Below are positions 28,282 to 36,595 of a stretch of 64,000 nucleotides of DNA, in pieces. The stretch comes from Selenomonas sp. WCT3 (GTDB taxonomy: Bacteria > Bacillota > Negativicutes > Selenomonadales > Selenomonadaceae). Both the position numbers and the translations under genes were made by a program. Location: positions 124,001 to 188,000 of the forward strand of contig FNCM01000002.1 in NCBI GenBank assembly GCA_900100835.1. The letters run 5' to 3'. Every line of letters begins with the position of its first letter. Position 1 is the first letter of the stretch. Below the pieces are notes generated by a model, which did not search any database, was not told the origin of the DNA, and worked only from the letters and a program-made list of their open reading frames with translations.

Positions 28282-28465
28282 ATTCCTCCTCCAACGTCAG
28301 GCAGAAACTGTCCATCGTCTTCGTTGAATATCGGCGCGACAAGAGCAAATCCCGTGCGGGGACACGCTCCGCCTAAAAATCATATTTCGACATGAAACAA
28401 CAAAACCCTTTAGAAATCTTGCAAATCAAAACAAAAAAATTCAGGCGGTTATGCTTGTTTTTGTC

Positions 28466-28484
28466 ATAAATAATAATTATTTAT
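28466..28484. repeat. AT palindrome in the atp leader
   Basis: ATAAATAAT-A-ATTATTTAT, a perfect 9-1-9 inverted repeat. Its centre ATAAT-N-ATTAT equals the core of the Fur-family 7-1-7 box, although the outer bases differ. Confidence 0.55.
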
Positions 28485-28486
28485 AC

Positions 28487-28517
28487 TACGATAAATCAAT
28501 ACAATTGGTTTATCGTA
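28487..28517. repeat. Long palindrome in the atp leader
   Basis: Arms TACGATAAATCAAT and ATTGGTTTATCGTA, 14 bases each with one mismatch, around a 3-base centre. It sits 10-40 bases after the predicted start and could be a repressor site or an RNA hairpin without a U tail. Confidence 0.7.
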
Positions 28518-28533
28518 ATCGGTCGCAATGCCT

Positions 28534-28562
28534 ATTATATTCGATTGGTTAACGAATGGCAA
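28534..28562 (-). promoter_or_regulatory. Promoter of the ATPase operon
   Basis: On the minus strand TTGCCA, 17 bases, perfect TATAAT. Confidence 0.85.
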
Positions 28563-28622
28563 GCCTTTTTTCGCCAAAATATAAAAATAACAACAATTCA
28601 CGAAATACCGTATTTTTCCTCA

Positions 28623-28865
28623 CTACAGGAGCTCCCCCTGTTTAAGCTGACGATACAGCGTATAAAGTGCTCCGGGAAAGCCGATGAGGATACCCACCAA
28701 CTTTCCCATATAGCCAAGGCCGAGCTTTTCATCAGCCAGATTGCCCAGGAATACACAGATGCCCACAAAGACCACCAGATAAATCCCAATACCGCCCAAT
28801 ACGGAAAAGGCCTTGAGGGCCTGGCGAAGCCCCTCATGTCTTTCCTCGCCCTGCTTTTTTTCCAT
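28623..28865 (-). CDS. atpZ: AtpZ-like membrane protein
   Basis: An 80-residue protein with a charged N terminus (MEKKQGEERHEGLRQALKAF) and two membrane helices, the second in GYMGKLVGILIGFPGALYTL. This is the AtpZ family (PF09527) that usually starts Firmicute and other atp operons; with AtpI it has been linked to Ca2+ or Mg2+ transport. The start at ATG 28863-28865 has AGGAGG just upstream. A longer frame extending into wecB was rejected. It lies right after the wecB terminator, so expression seems to depend on read-through. Confidence 0.85.
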   Translation of the reverse strand: MEKKQGEERHEGLRQALKAFSVLGGIGIYLVVFVGICVFLGNLADEKLGLGYMGKLVGILIGFPGALYTLYRQLKQGELL

Positions 28866-28878
28866 CGGTTTTCCTCCT

Positions 28879-28912
28879 AAAAAAAGGACTGCCGCCAATG
28901 CAACAGTCCTTT
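28879..28912 (-). terminator. Terminator between wecB and atpZ
   Basis: AAAGGACTG (28883-28891) pairs with CAGTCCTTT (28904-28912), followed on the minus strand by TTTTTTT that runs directly into the atpZ ribosome site. Confidence 0.85.
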
Positions 28913-28917
28913 GCTTA

Positions 28918-30081
28918 TTATTTTCCCATGAATACCGTCGGACGTTCTCCCACCAGCTCATAATGGTAGAGAATTGCCTGAATGATGCGTTCCGACGCCT
29001 TGCCGTCACCGTAGGGGTTGACCGATTCTGCCATGCGGCCGTATTCTTCCTTATCCGTAAGCAGCATCTTGGCTTCCTCATAGACGCGCTCACGATCCGT
29101 ACCGATGAGTTTAACCGTACCAGCAGCAACGGCTTCCGGACGTTCCGTAGTATCGCGCAGAACCAGAACCGGTTTGCCTAATGCCGGAGCTTCTTCCTGA
29201 ACTCCGCCCGAGTCCGTGAGAATCAAATGCGCACGGCTCATCAGATTGGCAAAGGGCTCGTAGTCCAGCGGGTCAATCAAATGCACTTTGTCGAGTCCGC
29301 CCAGCTCCTCACGAACAACTTCACGGACTTTCGGGTTCTTATGAACCGGGAAGACGATTTCCACATCATCAAACTCCTCCGTCAGCTGGCGCAGAGCCTT
29401 GTAGACATGGCGCATCGGTTCCCCAAGGTTCTCACGGCGATGAGTCGTTACGAGAATAATGCGCTTGTTCTTGAAATCGATGTGGCGCAGCATCTCATCT
29501 TCAAACTCATAGTCCTCACGAACCGTGTGATGGAGGGCATCGATTACCGTATTGCCCGTTACAAAAATGCTCTCTGCCGGAACATTTTCTGCCAGCAGGT
29601 TGGCCTCGCTGGTTTCCGTGGGCGCAAAGTTGAGGTCCGAAATGCACCCCGTGAGTTTGCGGTTCATCTCCTCCGGGAATGGCGAATACTTATTGTGGGT
29701 GCGCAGGCCAGCTTCGACGTGGCCCACCGGAATCTGATGGTAATAAGCAGCCAGTGCTCCAGCAAAGGTCGTGGTCGTATCACCATGAACCAAAACGATA
29801 TCCGGTTTCTCTACCGTCATGACCTGGTCCAATCCCTTCATCGCTTTCGTCGTGATGTCAAAAAGCGTCTGCCCCTGAGCCATGATATCAAGGTCGTGGT
29901 CCGGTGTGATATTGAAAAGATTCAATACCTGGTCCAACATTTCACGATGCTGGGCAGTTACCGCCACCACCGGCGTAATCGTATCGGAATGCTTCTGCAG
30001 TTCCAAAACGATTGGCGCCATCTTGATTGCCTCCGGGCGCGTGCCGAAGACCGTCATCACCTTGATTTTCTTCTTGTCCAT
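28918..30081 (-). CDS. wecB: UDP-N-acetylglucosamine 2-epimerase (non-hydrolysing)
   Basis: A 387-residue GT-B fold enzyme interconverting UDP-GlcNAc and UDP-ManNAc for surface glycans. Seen: MTVFGTRPEAIKMAP near the N terminus, VHGDTTTTFAGALAAYY (about residue 94), GHVEAGLRT, VTTHRRENLG and TDSGGVQEEAPALGKPVLV. Catalytic Asp and Glu positions appear intact. It follows wecA after a hairpin, which fits initiation and supply of one glycan pathway. Confidence 0.97.
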   Translation of the reverse strand: MDKKKIKVMTVFGTRPEAIKMAPIVLELQKHSDTITPVVAVTAQHREMLDQVLNLFNITPDHDLDIMAQGQTLFDITTKAMKGLDQVMTVEKPDIVLVHGDTTTTFAGALAAYYHQIPVGHVEAGLRTHNKYSPFPEEMNRKLTGCISDLNFAPTETSEANLLAENVPAESIFVTGNTVIDALHHTVREDYEFEDEMLRHIDFKNKRIILVTTHRRENLGEPMRHVYKALRQLTEEFDDVEIVFPVHKNPKVREVVREELGGLDKVHLIDPLDYEPFANLMSRAHLILTDSGGVQEEAPALGKPVLVLRDTTERPEAVAAGTVKLIGTDRERVYEEAKMLLTDKEEYGRMAESVNPYGDGKASERIIQAILYHYELVGERPTVFMGK

Positions 30082-30102
30082 TAAAAATCCCCTTTCTATA
30101 AA

Positions 30103-30128
30103 TAAAGGCAGGACTTACGCCTGCCTTT
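30103..30128 (-). terminator. Hairpin between wecA and wecB
   Basis: AAAGGCAGG (30104-30112) pairs with CCTGCCTTT (30120-30128) around 7 bases; TTTATTT follows on the minus strand. No promoter is obvious before wecB, so it is probably leaky. Confidence 0.65.
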
Positions 30129-30139
30129 CGGGTTCTGTT

Positions 30140-31213
30140 TCACTGTCTTCCCGCAGCAGCACTATGCTGATGCGCCGAATCATTCATGTGGAAAATACCA
30201 ATCTTCTTGGCGCCAAAAAATACAGCCAAAACAACCACGCAGACGATGAGGATAGCAAACTGACTGCTTACCTCAGTGAGTGCTACCGCACTGAGTCCCA
30301 AAAGGGCACTAATGACATACATCAGCAGCACTGCCTGACGCTGGCTGAAGCCGAGGTCCAGCAGACGATGATGCAAATGTCCCTTATCCGGTTTGAAAAT
30401 AGGAACGCCACCGCGGTAACGGCGCACAATCGCAAAGGTCGTATCCAGGATTGGCAGCCCCAATGCCAGAATCGGCACGATAAGGGCAATGGTCGCTGCG
30501 CACTTGACCGCACCGATAACCGAAATGCCAGCCAGCATGAAGCCAAGGAACATACTGCCAGAATCCCCCATAAAAATGCGGGCTGGATTGAAGTTGTAAT
30601 AGAGAAAGCCAAAGGCTGCACCAGCCAAAGCCGCTGTCAGCACAGCCACCAACAGGATATTCTGCTGCAAGGCCACGAGGAAGATGGTGATGGCCGCAAT
30701 GGTGGATACACCAGCAGCCAGGCCATCCAGGCCATCAATGAGATTGACCGTGTTGGTAAGGCCCACAATCCAGAAAATCGTCGCCGGAATGGCAAACCAT
30801 TCCGTGTAGATGTAATCCCCAAAGGGGTCCGTGACGAAATCAATGCGGACGTCAAAGGCGATGACCAGCACCGCTGCCGCGATAATCTGACCAAGCAGTT
30901 TGACCTTTGCCGGCAGATTTTTGTAGTCATCGATGATGCCAACCAAAACGATGAGCGAGCCGCCCACCATCAGGCCCACCAGCTCCATCATCACTTCATC
31001 CGTAACCTTTACGAAGGAAAGAAGCGTGAGCATTGCCACCATAAAGGCAGCATAGATGCCAAGACCGCCAATACGCGGAATCGGCTTTTTATGTACTTTT
31101 CTCGCATCAGGAGCGTCCATGGCTCCCGTCTTGGCCGCCAAAAAGATCACGCCTGGCGTAATGAGCAGCGCCACACCGGCAGCAATAACAAACGCCAACA
31201 TATAATCTGGCAT
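30140..31213 (-). CDS. wecA: Undecaprenyl-phosphate GlcNAc-1-phosphate transferase (WecA/TagO)
   Basis: A 357-residue membrane enzyme with about eleven helices. It moves sugar-1-phosphate onto undecaprenyl phosphate and so starts O-antigen or a secondary wall glycan. Seen: RIGGLGIY, VGIIDDYKNLPAKVKLLGQ (Mg-binding DD), NLIDGLDGLAAG, FLYYNFNPARIFMGDSGSMF, and the His-rich PDKGHLHHRLLDLGFS loop. All are signatures of the family. Strong own promoter at 31263-31291. Downstream wecB suggests a ManNAc-containing polymer. Confidence 0.93.
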   Translation of the reverse strand: MPDYMLAFVIAAGVALLITPGVIFLAAKTGAMDAPDARKVHKKPIPRIGGLGIYAAFMVAMLTLLSFVKVTDEVMMELVGLMVGGSLIVLVGIIDDYKNLPAKVKLLGQIIAAAVLVIAFDVRIDFVTDPFGDYIYTEWFAIPATIFWIVGLTNTVNLIDGLDGLAAGVSTIAAITIFLVALQQNILLVAVLTAALAGAAFGFLYYNFNPARIFMGDSGSMFLGFMLAGISVIGAVKCAATIALIVPILALGLPILDTTFAIVRRYRGGVPIFKPDKGHLHHRLLDLGFSQRQAVLLMYVISALLGLSAVALTEVSSQFAILIVCVVVLAVFFGAKKIGIFHMNDSAHQHSAAAGRQ

Positions 31214-31262
31214 ACAAGTTGCACCTCTTTTTCAAAAACATTCATTTTTTCATAGCAAGCCT

Positions 31263-31291
31263 ATTTTACCGCAGTGGGTGTCTAGTGTCAA
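31263..31291 (-). promoter_or_regulatory. Promoter of wecA-wecB
   Basis: On the minus strand consensus TTGACA, 17 bases, TAAAAT. One of the strongest promoters in the window. Confidence 0.85.
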
Positions 31292-31316
31292 TGGAAAGAA
31301 ACTGAATGCACCGGAT

Positions 31317-31781
31317 TTAATCATGAATCTCATCGGGACGGCAGGTTACGATACTGCCATCGGTTTCGTAGTAAACAACTTGCGCCAGCTTGGCATTGCG
31401 AAGCATCCGGCGGCAAAGCAGGCAGGGTTTGCCCGAAGCCAGGCTGCCATCGGCATTGATGCCGACAATATAAATCGTCGCCCCCTCCATGACGGCAGGG
31501 TCTGCGTTGATGATGGCATTCTGCTCGGCGTGAACCGCTACGCAAAGCTCGTAATTCTGCCCCTTGGGAACATGAAGCCGTTCCCGTTCGCAGATTCCGG
31601 TATCGATGCAGTTAGACTCGCCACGGGGGGCTCCATTGTAGCCCGTGCTGATGATGATTTTATCCTTGACGATGATGGCACCGTATCGGCGACGCAGGCA
31701 GGTTGCCCGGCGGCCAACGGCTTTGGCAATATCCAAAAAGTATTCCGTCCAATCCGGACGCTGCTGTTTCTCACGACTCAT
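31317..31781 (-). CDS. dCMP deaminase (ComEB-like)
   Basis: A 154-residue zinc deaminase converting dCMP to dUMP for dTTP synthesis. The zinc site is CVAVHAEQNAI (His and catalytic Glu, about residue 80) plus GKPCLLCRRML (two Cys, near residue 118). The N terminus RPDWTEYFLDIAKAVGRRAT is also typical. The start overlaps the end of the upstream nuclease-fold gene by 11 bases, so they are translated together. Confidence 0.93.
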   Translation of the reverse strand: MSREKQQRPDWTEYFLDIAKAVGRRATCLRRRYGAIIVKDKIIISTGYNGAPRGESNCIDTGICERERLHVPKGQNYELCVAVHAEQNAIINADPAVMEGATIYIVGINADGSLASGKPCLLCRRMLRNAKLAQVVYYETDGSIVTCRPDEIHD

Positions 31782-32187
31782 GATGACCTTCCTCCAAACT
31801 CTTCAAATAGCGATGGCCCAATATGACCGCCACAAAATCATCCACGGGCTCCGGCGGCACTTGCATGGTTACCGGCAGCAGCCGCCGCCAGCCCTTTGGC
31901 GGATGCGCCTTCCAATATTCTCCCTTGGCCAGTTCTGTGGTGCGATATTCATCCAGCACCACGATGGCCAGTTCCGGCAGGGCCTTTTCGATGCGTTCCC
32001 GCGCCTCTTGGCTGGTAGTTCCGTTGCCCTCTATGAGGATTTCATAGCGGTATTTCTGCTGGGCGCCGGTCAGTTCTGCCTCCAGCCTTGCCGTTTCTAT
32101 GACTTTCTGCCAAAGCACCCGGCCGTCACTAGCCAGTACGGCAAAGCCGCATTTGTCACGGCCGGGGTCCAATGCTGCTATATTCAT
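31771..32187 (-). CDS. RuvC/YqgF-like RNase H-fold protein
   Basis: A 138-residue protein starting MNIAALDPGRDKCGFAVLAS, which matches the first strand and catalytic Asp (D7) of RuvC/YqgF-type RNase H folds. Later acids occur in LIEGNGTTSQEA and PEPVDDFVAVILGHRYL. It may be a stand-alone nuclease or resolvase, but it is shorter and more divergent than RuvC. A GGAGG site precedes the ATG. Confidence 0.65.
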   Translation of the reverse strand: MNIAALDPGRDKCGFAVLASDGRVLWQKVIETARLEAELTGAQQKYRYEILIEGNGTTSQEARERIEKALPELAIVVLDEYRTTELAKGEYWKAHPPKGWRRLLPVTMQVPPEPVDDFVAVILGHRYLKSLEEGHHES

Positions 32188-32200
32188 TCATTCCTCCTGC

Positions 32201-32233
32201 AAGAAAGCCTTCCTCAAAGAGGAAGGCCTTTCT
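32201..32233 (-). terminator. Terminator after the DUF3084 gene
   Basis: GCCTTCCTC (32207-32215) pairs with GAGGAAGGC (32219-32227) around AAA. A T-rich stretch follows on the minus strand. Ends the long lpxB-to-DUF3084 unit. Confidence 0.75.
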
Positions 32234-32240
32234 TTCTCAT

Positions 32241-33458
32241 TTACGGTAAATCCGTCTGCTGTTCTACCCTGATTTTTAACCGCAACGGTCCAATGGCATC
32301 CGTTGCGCCGTTGGCATAAGCGGACAATATCCAAGAGCCATGCTTGCCGCGCAAGGCGCCGACGATGTCATAGAACTGAGCACCTTCAATCACACCAACT
32401 GTACCGCGGATTGGGTCCGGCAGGATTCCCTTAGCCGTAGCCGCCTGATTGACCTCCTTGAGGAAGTCCATGACTACCTGCTCCGACTCGCCATCCGATT
32501 TTCCGTTCAGTGTATAGGGTTTAGCCAGAATAAATTCTTTATCGCCATATACCGTGCTGTTCTTATAAAGCTCCAGTGTCGTCCGGATTGCTTCCCCGCG
32601 TACGAGATTGCCGGCCGCCACAATGCGGACAACCATATCGTTACGACTGGCGGCAATGGTCTTCACGGCCTCAGCATACTCAGGCTGATAAATCCAAATG
32701 TCCTGGTCGGATTTATCCTCGCCAAGCTTTTCCGATACGTTGCGGTTGGCAAGTTCGGCCAGTGCCCGCAAATCGTTATCCACCTCAAACTGGGTGCGGC
32801 CGCCGCGAACCACTGCACTGGCAATTACCTCACCCGCCTGATAGATGATGTCTCCTTCGCGAATGGTAATCAAGCCATCGCGAAGATTCTGTGCATGCTT
32901 CTCAAGCAGTGTATTGCTTTCGGTGAGTTTCTTGTTCGTTCCCGTCAGCAAATCATTCTGCACGCCCAGCGCGGAATTTTCAACAGCCAGGGCATCATTG
33001 CGATGCAACAAATCAATCTTTGCGGCCTCGAGCAGGCGATTGCCCTCCTGAAGTCGTGCTGATTTTTCTTCCAGCTCCGTCTGCTGACTCTTGAGTTTTT
33101 CCACATCATCCTTCGACTTGGCCAGAGCCTCATCGGTCTGCTGCTGTTCCACCTGTGCCTGCTGCAAATCCGCCTGGGCCTGATTCAGGCTGTCCTTAGT
33201 CTCCCGCATGGTGCGGTTGAGCTGCTCCATACCGAAAAGGGCCGTGCGGACATTTTGCGAGGCCGCCGCCATAACCCCAAAGGTCAAAGTGGTAATGCAG
33301 ATACCGGTAAAAATCGTGATGACAACAGATGTATGGCGTGGCCTAAGGCCAAAAAGCGACAACCGCTTCTTACCGATTTTTGTTCCGAGCCGATCGCCAA
33401 TAAACGCAATCGCGCCACCGGTAATAATCAGCACGACAATCAAAAGGACTCCATACAT
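32241..33458 (-). CDS. DUF3084 membrane-anchored coiled-coil protein
   Basis: A 405-residue protein with two N-terminal membrane helices (about residues 3-20 and 45-66), a coiled coil rich in Gln, Glu and Lys at about 75-195, and a globular C-terminal part starting near GDIIYQAGEVIASAVVRGG. This is the DUF3084 layout known from cyanobacteria and diderm Firmicutes. Function is unknown. It is the last gene of the transcript that carries the LPS synthesis and Lpt export genes, 40 bases after lptF, so an envelope role in LPS transport or envelope spacing is a fair guess. Confidence 0.8.
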   Translation of the reverse strand: MYGVLLIVVLIITGGAIAFIGDRLGTKIGKKRLSLFGLRPRHTSVVITIFTGICITTLTFGVMAAASQNVRTALFGMEQLNRTMRETKDSLNQAQADLQQAQVEQQQTDEALAKSKDDVEKLKSQQTELEEKSARLQEGNRLLEAAKIDLLHRNDALAVENSALGVQNDLLTGTNKKLTESNTLLEKHAQNLRDGLITIREGDIIYQAGEVIASAVVRGGRTQFEVDNDLRALAELANRNVSEKLGEDKSDQDIWIYQPEYAEAVKTIAASRNDMVVRIVAAGNLVRGEAIRTTLELYKNSTVYGDKEFILAKPYTLNGKSDGESEQVVMDFLKEVNQAATAKGILPDPIRGTVGVIEGAQFYDIVGALRGKHGSWILSAYANGATDAIGPLRLKIRVEQQTDLP

Positions 33459-33498
33459 CCTTACTCAATCCACCTTTCGCAATAATCAGCAGTCACCG

Positions 33499-34599
33499 TC
33501 ACCGCGATGCTCTGCGTATCAGGAAGAAACCTGCAATCAAGCCGACAATATTCGGAATCCATACCGCCAGCATCGGCGCAATGGCACCGCTGCGGGCCAG
33601 AGCATTGCCCATGGTCATCAGTGCATAATAGAAGAAAATGATGATAACACTCATGGCAAAGCCTGCCGACGAGGAATTACGGGTAGGCTGCAGGCCAAGG
33701 GGCACGCCAATCAAAGCAAAAATCAGGCTGGCCATCGGCACCGTAACGCGCTGATAAAGTTCCGCTTCGAGCTTATTGGTATTGATATACTGGGTCTTCA
33801 TGATTTCGATTTGGGCTTTGAGTTCCTTCATCGTAAGCTCTTCCGGGTCTTTCTGCTCCCGGACAATCTGCTTTGGATTAGCCTTTATGGGAAGCTTCTG
33901 GGAGTCAAAGCGCATGGTATGCTCACTTTTGCCAGCTTCTGTGGCAATATCGTAAATCATGCCGTTGTGCATGTTCCACTCGTTGCCGCTCCACTCCGCA
34001 TATTCGGCATTTTCCACATGGCTGACCTGGCCCTCATCGTTGAACTCCTGCAGGGTGATTCCCTGCAGGGTCTGGGACTCGGCGTCATAACGGCGGGCAT
34101 AGACCAGCCGCTGAATCTTATCGTGGTTAAGGTCTTTGAGGATGATGTGCTCCTGCGACTTCATCCCCGTATTTCCCTGGATTTCATAATAAAGAACGTT
34201 GCGATAAGCGGTATTGGCCCAAGGCACAACGTATTCATTAAAGGCAATGGCGCACATGCTGACGATGAGCCCCATGAGGATAGCCGGTGCCGCAATGCGG
34301 CCAAAACCGATACCACAGGACTTCATAGCCGTAATCTCACTGGAACTGGACAGCCGGCCAAAGGTCAGCAGGCTCGCCAGCAGCATGGACATCGGGAAGG
34401 TCCACATGATAACGGCCGGCAGACCGAAGATGAAGATTTTCACAACGGCTTGCAGCGAAGCGCCATAATCCGTAATATACTTGGCAATCTTAAAAAGCGT
34501 TCCCGAACCGATAAAAACTGCGGAGAAGGCACAGATGCCGAATAAGAAGGTCATGAACACTTCCCGAAATATATATTTGTCTAAGATTCTTATATGCAT
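33499..34599 (-). CDS. lptF: LptF/LptG-family LPS export permease
   Basis: A 366-residue permease with three N-terminal and three C-terminal membrane helices around a periplasmic beta-jellyroll domain (about residues 120-270). The N terminus MHIRILDKYIFREVFMTFLF and the YQRVTVPMASLIFALIGVPL region near the end are typical. With LptB it extracts LPS from the inner membrane. Start chosen at ATG 34597-34599, which has GGAG 8 bases upstream, not an in-frame TTG further up. Only one permease gene is seen here, so LptG must be elsewhere or the protein works as a homodimer. Confidence 0.9.
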   Translation of the reverse strand: MHIRILDKYIFREVFMTFLFGICAFSAVFIGSGTLFKIAKYITDYGASLQAVVKIFIFGLPAVIMWTFPMSMLLASLLTFGRLSSSSEITAMKSCGIGFGRIAAPAILMGLIVSMCAIAFNEYVVPWANTAYRNVLYYEIQGNTGMKSQEHIILKDLNHDKIQRLVYARRYDAESQTLQGITLQEFNDEGQVSHVENAEYAEWSGNEWNMHNGMIYDIATEAGKSEHTMRFDSQKLPIKANPKQIVREQKDPEELTMKELKAQIEIMKTQYINTNKLEAELYQRVTVPMASLIFALIGVPLGLQPTRNSSSAGFAMSVIIIFFYYALMTMGNALARSGAIAPMLAVWIPNIVGLIAGFFLIRRASR

Positions 34600-34613
34600 C
34601 GTTTGTTCTCCAA

Positions 34614-35333
34614 TCAAAGGGTAAAGTTCTCACCCAGGTAAAATTTCTTGGCGATTGGGCTGCTCGCAATCGTCTGGCTGTCGCCTTCCAGCAGGATTTT
34701 GCCTTCGCTCAGGATATAAGCACGGTCGACAATCTGCAGTGTCTCCCGGACATTGTGATCCGTAATCAGGATGCCCATGCCGCGCTGGCGCAGATATTGG
34801 ATGATATCCTGAATATCGGCCACGGCCAGCGGGTCAACACCAGCAAAGGGCTCATCCAGCAGGATAAACTGCGGCTCAAGGGCCAGACACCGGGCAATCT
34901 CTACCCGGCGTCTTTCGCCGCCGGAAAGCTCCGTTCCCTTGCGCTCCTGCACATGGCCAATGTGGAACTCTTCAATGAGCTCCTCGTATTTAGCCTGCTG
35001 CTCTGCCGGGGACAGTTTCGTCGTCTCGAGAATTGCCATGATGTTTTCCCGCACCGTCAATTTGCGGAAAATCGAAGCTTCCTGGGTCAGGTAACTGATT
35101 CCCAGCTCCGCCCGCTTATACATGGGGGAACTTGTAATATCGATGTCCGAAAGGTATACTTCACCAGACGTCGGGTGCTCAAGTCCCACAATCATATAAA
35201 AGGTCGTCGTTTTACCGGCACCATTCGGACCGAGAAGGCCAACAATCTCACCTTTCTCCACCCGCAGGGAAACACGGTTCACCGCCGTGCGTTCCTTAAA
35301 TTTCTTTACCAGATTCTTCGCTTCGATATGCAA
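34614..35333 (-). CDS. lptB: LPS export ATPase LptB
   Basis: A 239-residue ABC ATPase. Walker [21 protein letters not shown] (about residue 33-52), Q-loop in [20 protein letters not shown], signature [16 protein letters not shown], Walker [17 protein letters not shown] and H-loop [10 protein letters not shown] are all present and match LptB closely. It powers the LptF/G extractor. Ends just before the lptF start. Confidence 0.97.
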   Translation of the reverse strand: MHIEAKNLVKKFKERTAVNRVSLRVEKGEIVGLLGPNGAGKTTTFYMIVGLEHPTSGEVYLSDIDITSSPMYKRAELGISYLTQEASIFRKLTVRENIMAILETTKLSPAEQQAKYEELIEEFHIGHVQERKGTELSGGERRRVEIARCLALEPQFILLDEPFAGVDPLAVADIQDIIQYLRQRGMGILITDHNVRETLQIVDRAYILSEGKILLEGDSQTIASSPIAKKFYLGENFTL

Positions 35334-35360
35334 AGCCCTAACCCTCCAACAATATACTGC

Positions 35361-36047
35361 TTATTTTACCTTAGCCGCCCCATCGCTGGCAAGGTAAATC
35401 GTCAAACGATTGCTCTTCATCCGATTGTTATCCTGAACCGCCCAGGCATTGCCCGTTACCACCACCCGGCCTTGATCCTTGCCATAGTAGTCCATGCGGT
35501 CGCCACCGGCTTCCATGTCCTTCGGCGGGCTCACGAGATGCGCGTTGCCCGAACCGACGTAATGGGCATCATCCAGCCAGCCTTCCAGGCGATTAGCCGT
35601 AAAGGTTCCATCGGCACTGGAAATCGTGCCACCAGATGCAATCAATACATACTTATTCTGGTTCGGATAGTAATCCACCTGCTCACCGCTGAAACTCTTA
35701 TCCCCCTGGGTGCCATAAACACCGCCGGTTGCCAGCATGTGATTCTGTCCATCCGTCACGACTTTTGCACAGGTAATGCGCGTGTCATCGGTGGTTGCAA
35801 CGACATTTCCCTCCACCGTGCCTTCCTGGGTTTTGGTGTTATAGGATGCCCGCTGGCCCGTGACGCGGGAACTTCCCCGCACCATGGTCACACCGCCGTC
35901 GGCGGATGCCAGCCCGGTGCTCATATCGTATTCAACGGTATCGGCATTGAGTTCTGCCGGCTCACCGGCGGCACTGATCCCCTGCATTGGCAGGACAGCG
36001 CTGACGGCTAATGCCAGCAATATCTTTTTCATTTTGCTCGTTTTCAT
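35361..36047 (-). CDS. lptA: LptA-like periplasmic LPS bridge protein
   Basis: A 228-residue OstA-domain protein with a signal peptide (KKILLALAVSAVLPMQGISA, cleaved near ISAAG). The rest is repeated beta-strand units such as DTVEYDMSTGLASADGGVTM and GNVVATTDDTRITCAKVVTD, the beta-jellyroll of LptA that carries LPS across the periplasm. It is longer than E. coli LptA (185 residues). Its start overlaps the lptC stop by 4 bases. Confidence 0.9.
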   Translation of the reverse strand: MKTSKMKKILLALAVSAVLPMQGISAAGEPAELNADTVEYDMSTGLASADGGVTMVRGSSRVTGQRASYNTKTQEGTVEGNVVATTDDTRITCAKVVTDGQNHMLATGGVYGTQGDKSFSGEQVDYYPNQNKYVLIASGGTISSADGTFTANRLEGWLDDAHYVGSGNAHLVSPPKDMEAGGDRMDYYGKDQGRVVVTGNAWAVQDNNRMKSNRLTIYLASDGAAKVK

Positions 36048-36595
36048 TCGCTAGTTCCTCCCTTGACAAGGTGTGCCTTGCCGACAATCTTGATTTTGTT
36101 GAAGCCATCGGTGCTCTCGATGCGATCACCAGTTGCCTTCATATCATCTTTTGACGCAACGGCATCACCGACGGCGGCCAGCAGTTCGTCCTTTGCCGTC
36201 CAGCGAAGTTCCTTACTCGAAAGCTTGGCCCCATCGCTGGTGGTGATGGCTACATTGCCGGTGATGGCAATATCCTTGGTATCGTTGTCATAGGTTCCAC
36301 CATCGGCATGAACCTCCACCGTGCGGCCATCTTTGGCATAAAATTTGCCGGTAAGTTTTTCAAAGGTAACATTTTTCGACTCCACATCCACCTGGATATG
36401 TTCCGCCGTCAATTCCCAAATCGTACGGCCGTCCTTTTCCTCGCGGATAGTGTTGCCATCATAAGTCATTACTTTGTTTTCTTGGGATTGTTCCGTTTGC
36501 TGCGGAGCCTCCGGTACGGTTGCCACCGCCCAGATTACCAGTGCGGCAAAAGCAGCGATACCAAGGGCCAGCAAAATCTTATTTCGCTTGCTCAT
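36044..36595 (-). CDS. lptC: LptC-like LPS transport protein
   Basis: A 183-residue protein with one N-terminal membrane helix (KILLALGIAAFAALVIWAVA) and a periplasmic LptC/OstA-type jellyroll (REEKDGRTIWELTAEHIQVD, then GTYDNDTKDIAITGNVAI). It receives LPS from the permease and passes it to LptA. Overlaps both neighbours by 4 bases. Confidence 0.9.
   Translation of the reverse strand: MSKRNKILLALGIAAFAALVIWAVATVPEAPQQTEQSQENKVMTYDGNTIREEKDGRTIWELTAEHIQVDVESKNVTFEKLTGKFYAKDGRTVEVHADGGTYDNDTKDIAITGNVAITTSDGAKLSSKELRWTAKDELLAAVGDAVASKDDMKATGDRIESTDGFNKIKIVGKAHLVKGGTSE

Larger units (their letters stand above)
28282..28622 (-). promoter_or_regulatory. Control region of the ATPase operon
   Basis: This 341-base gap is AT-rich and has no credible gene. 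It holds a strong promoter (28534-28562), two neighbouring palindromes (28487-28517 and 28466-28484) in the predicted leader, and a GC-richer stretch just before atpI. The leader from the predicted start near 28527 to atpI is about 245 bases, long enough for an RNA element. Confidence 0.75.

Noticed and set aside
28466..28484. A true Fur box before the ATPase operon
   Set aside because: Only the core ATAAT-N-ATTAT fits; the outer bases differ from the Fur consensus and the region is AT-rich, so it is kept as a palindrome only.
28623..29129. 168-codon frame extending atpZ back into wecB
   Set aside because: The part upstream of 28,865 overlaps wecB and its terminator; the atpZ start has its own ribosome site.
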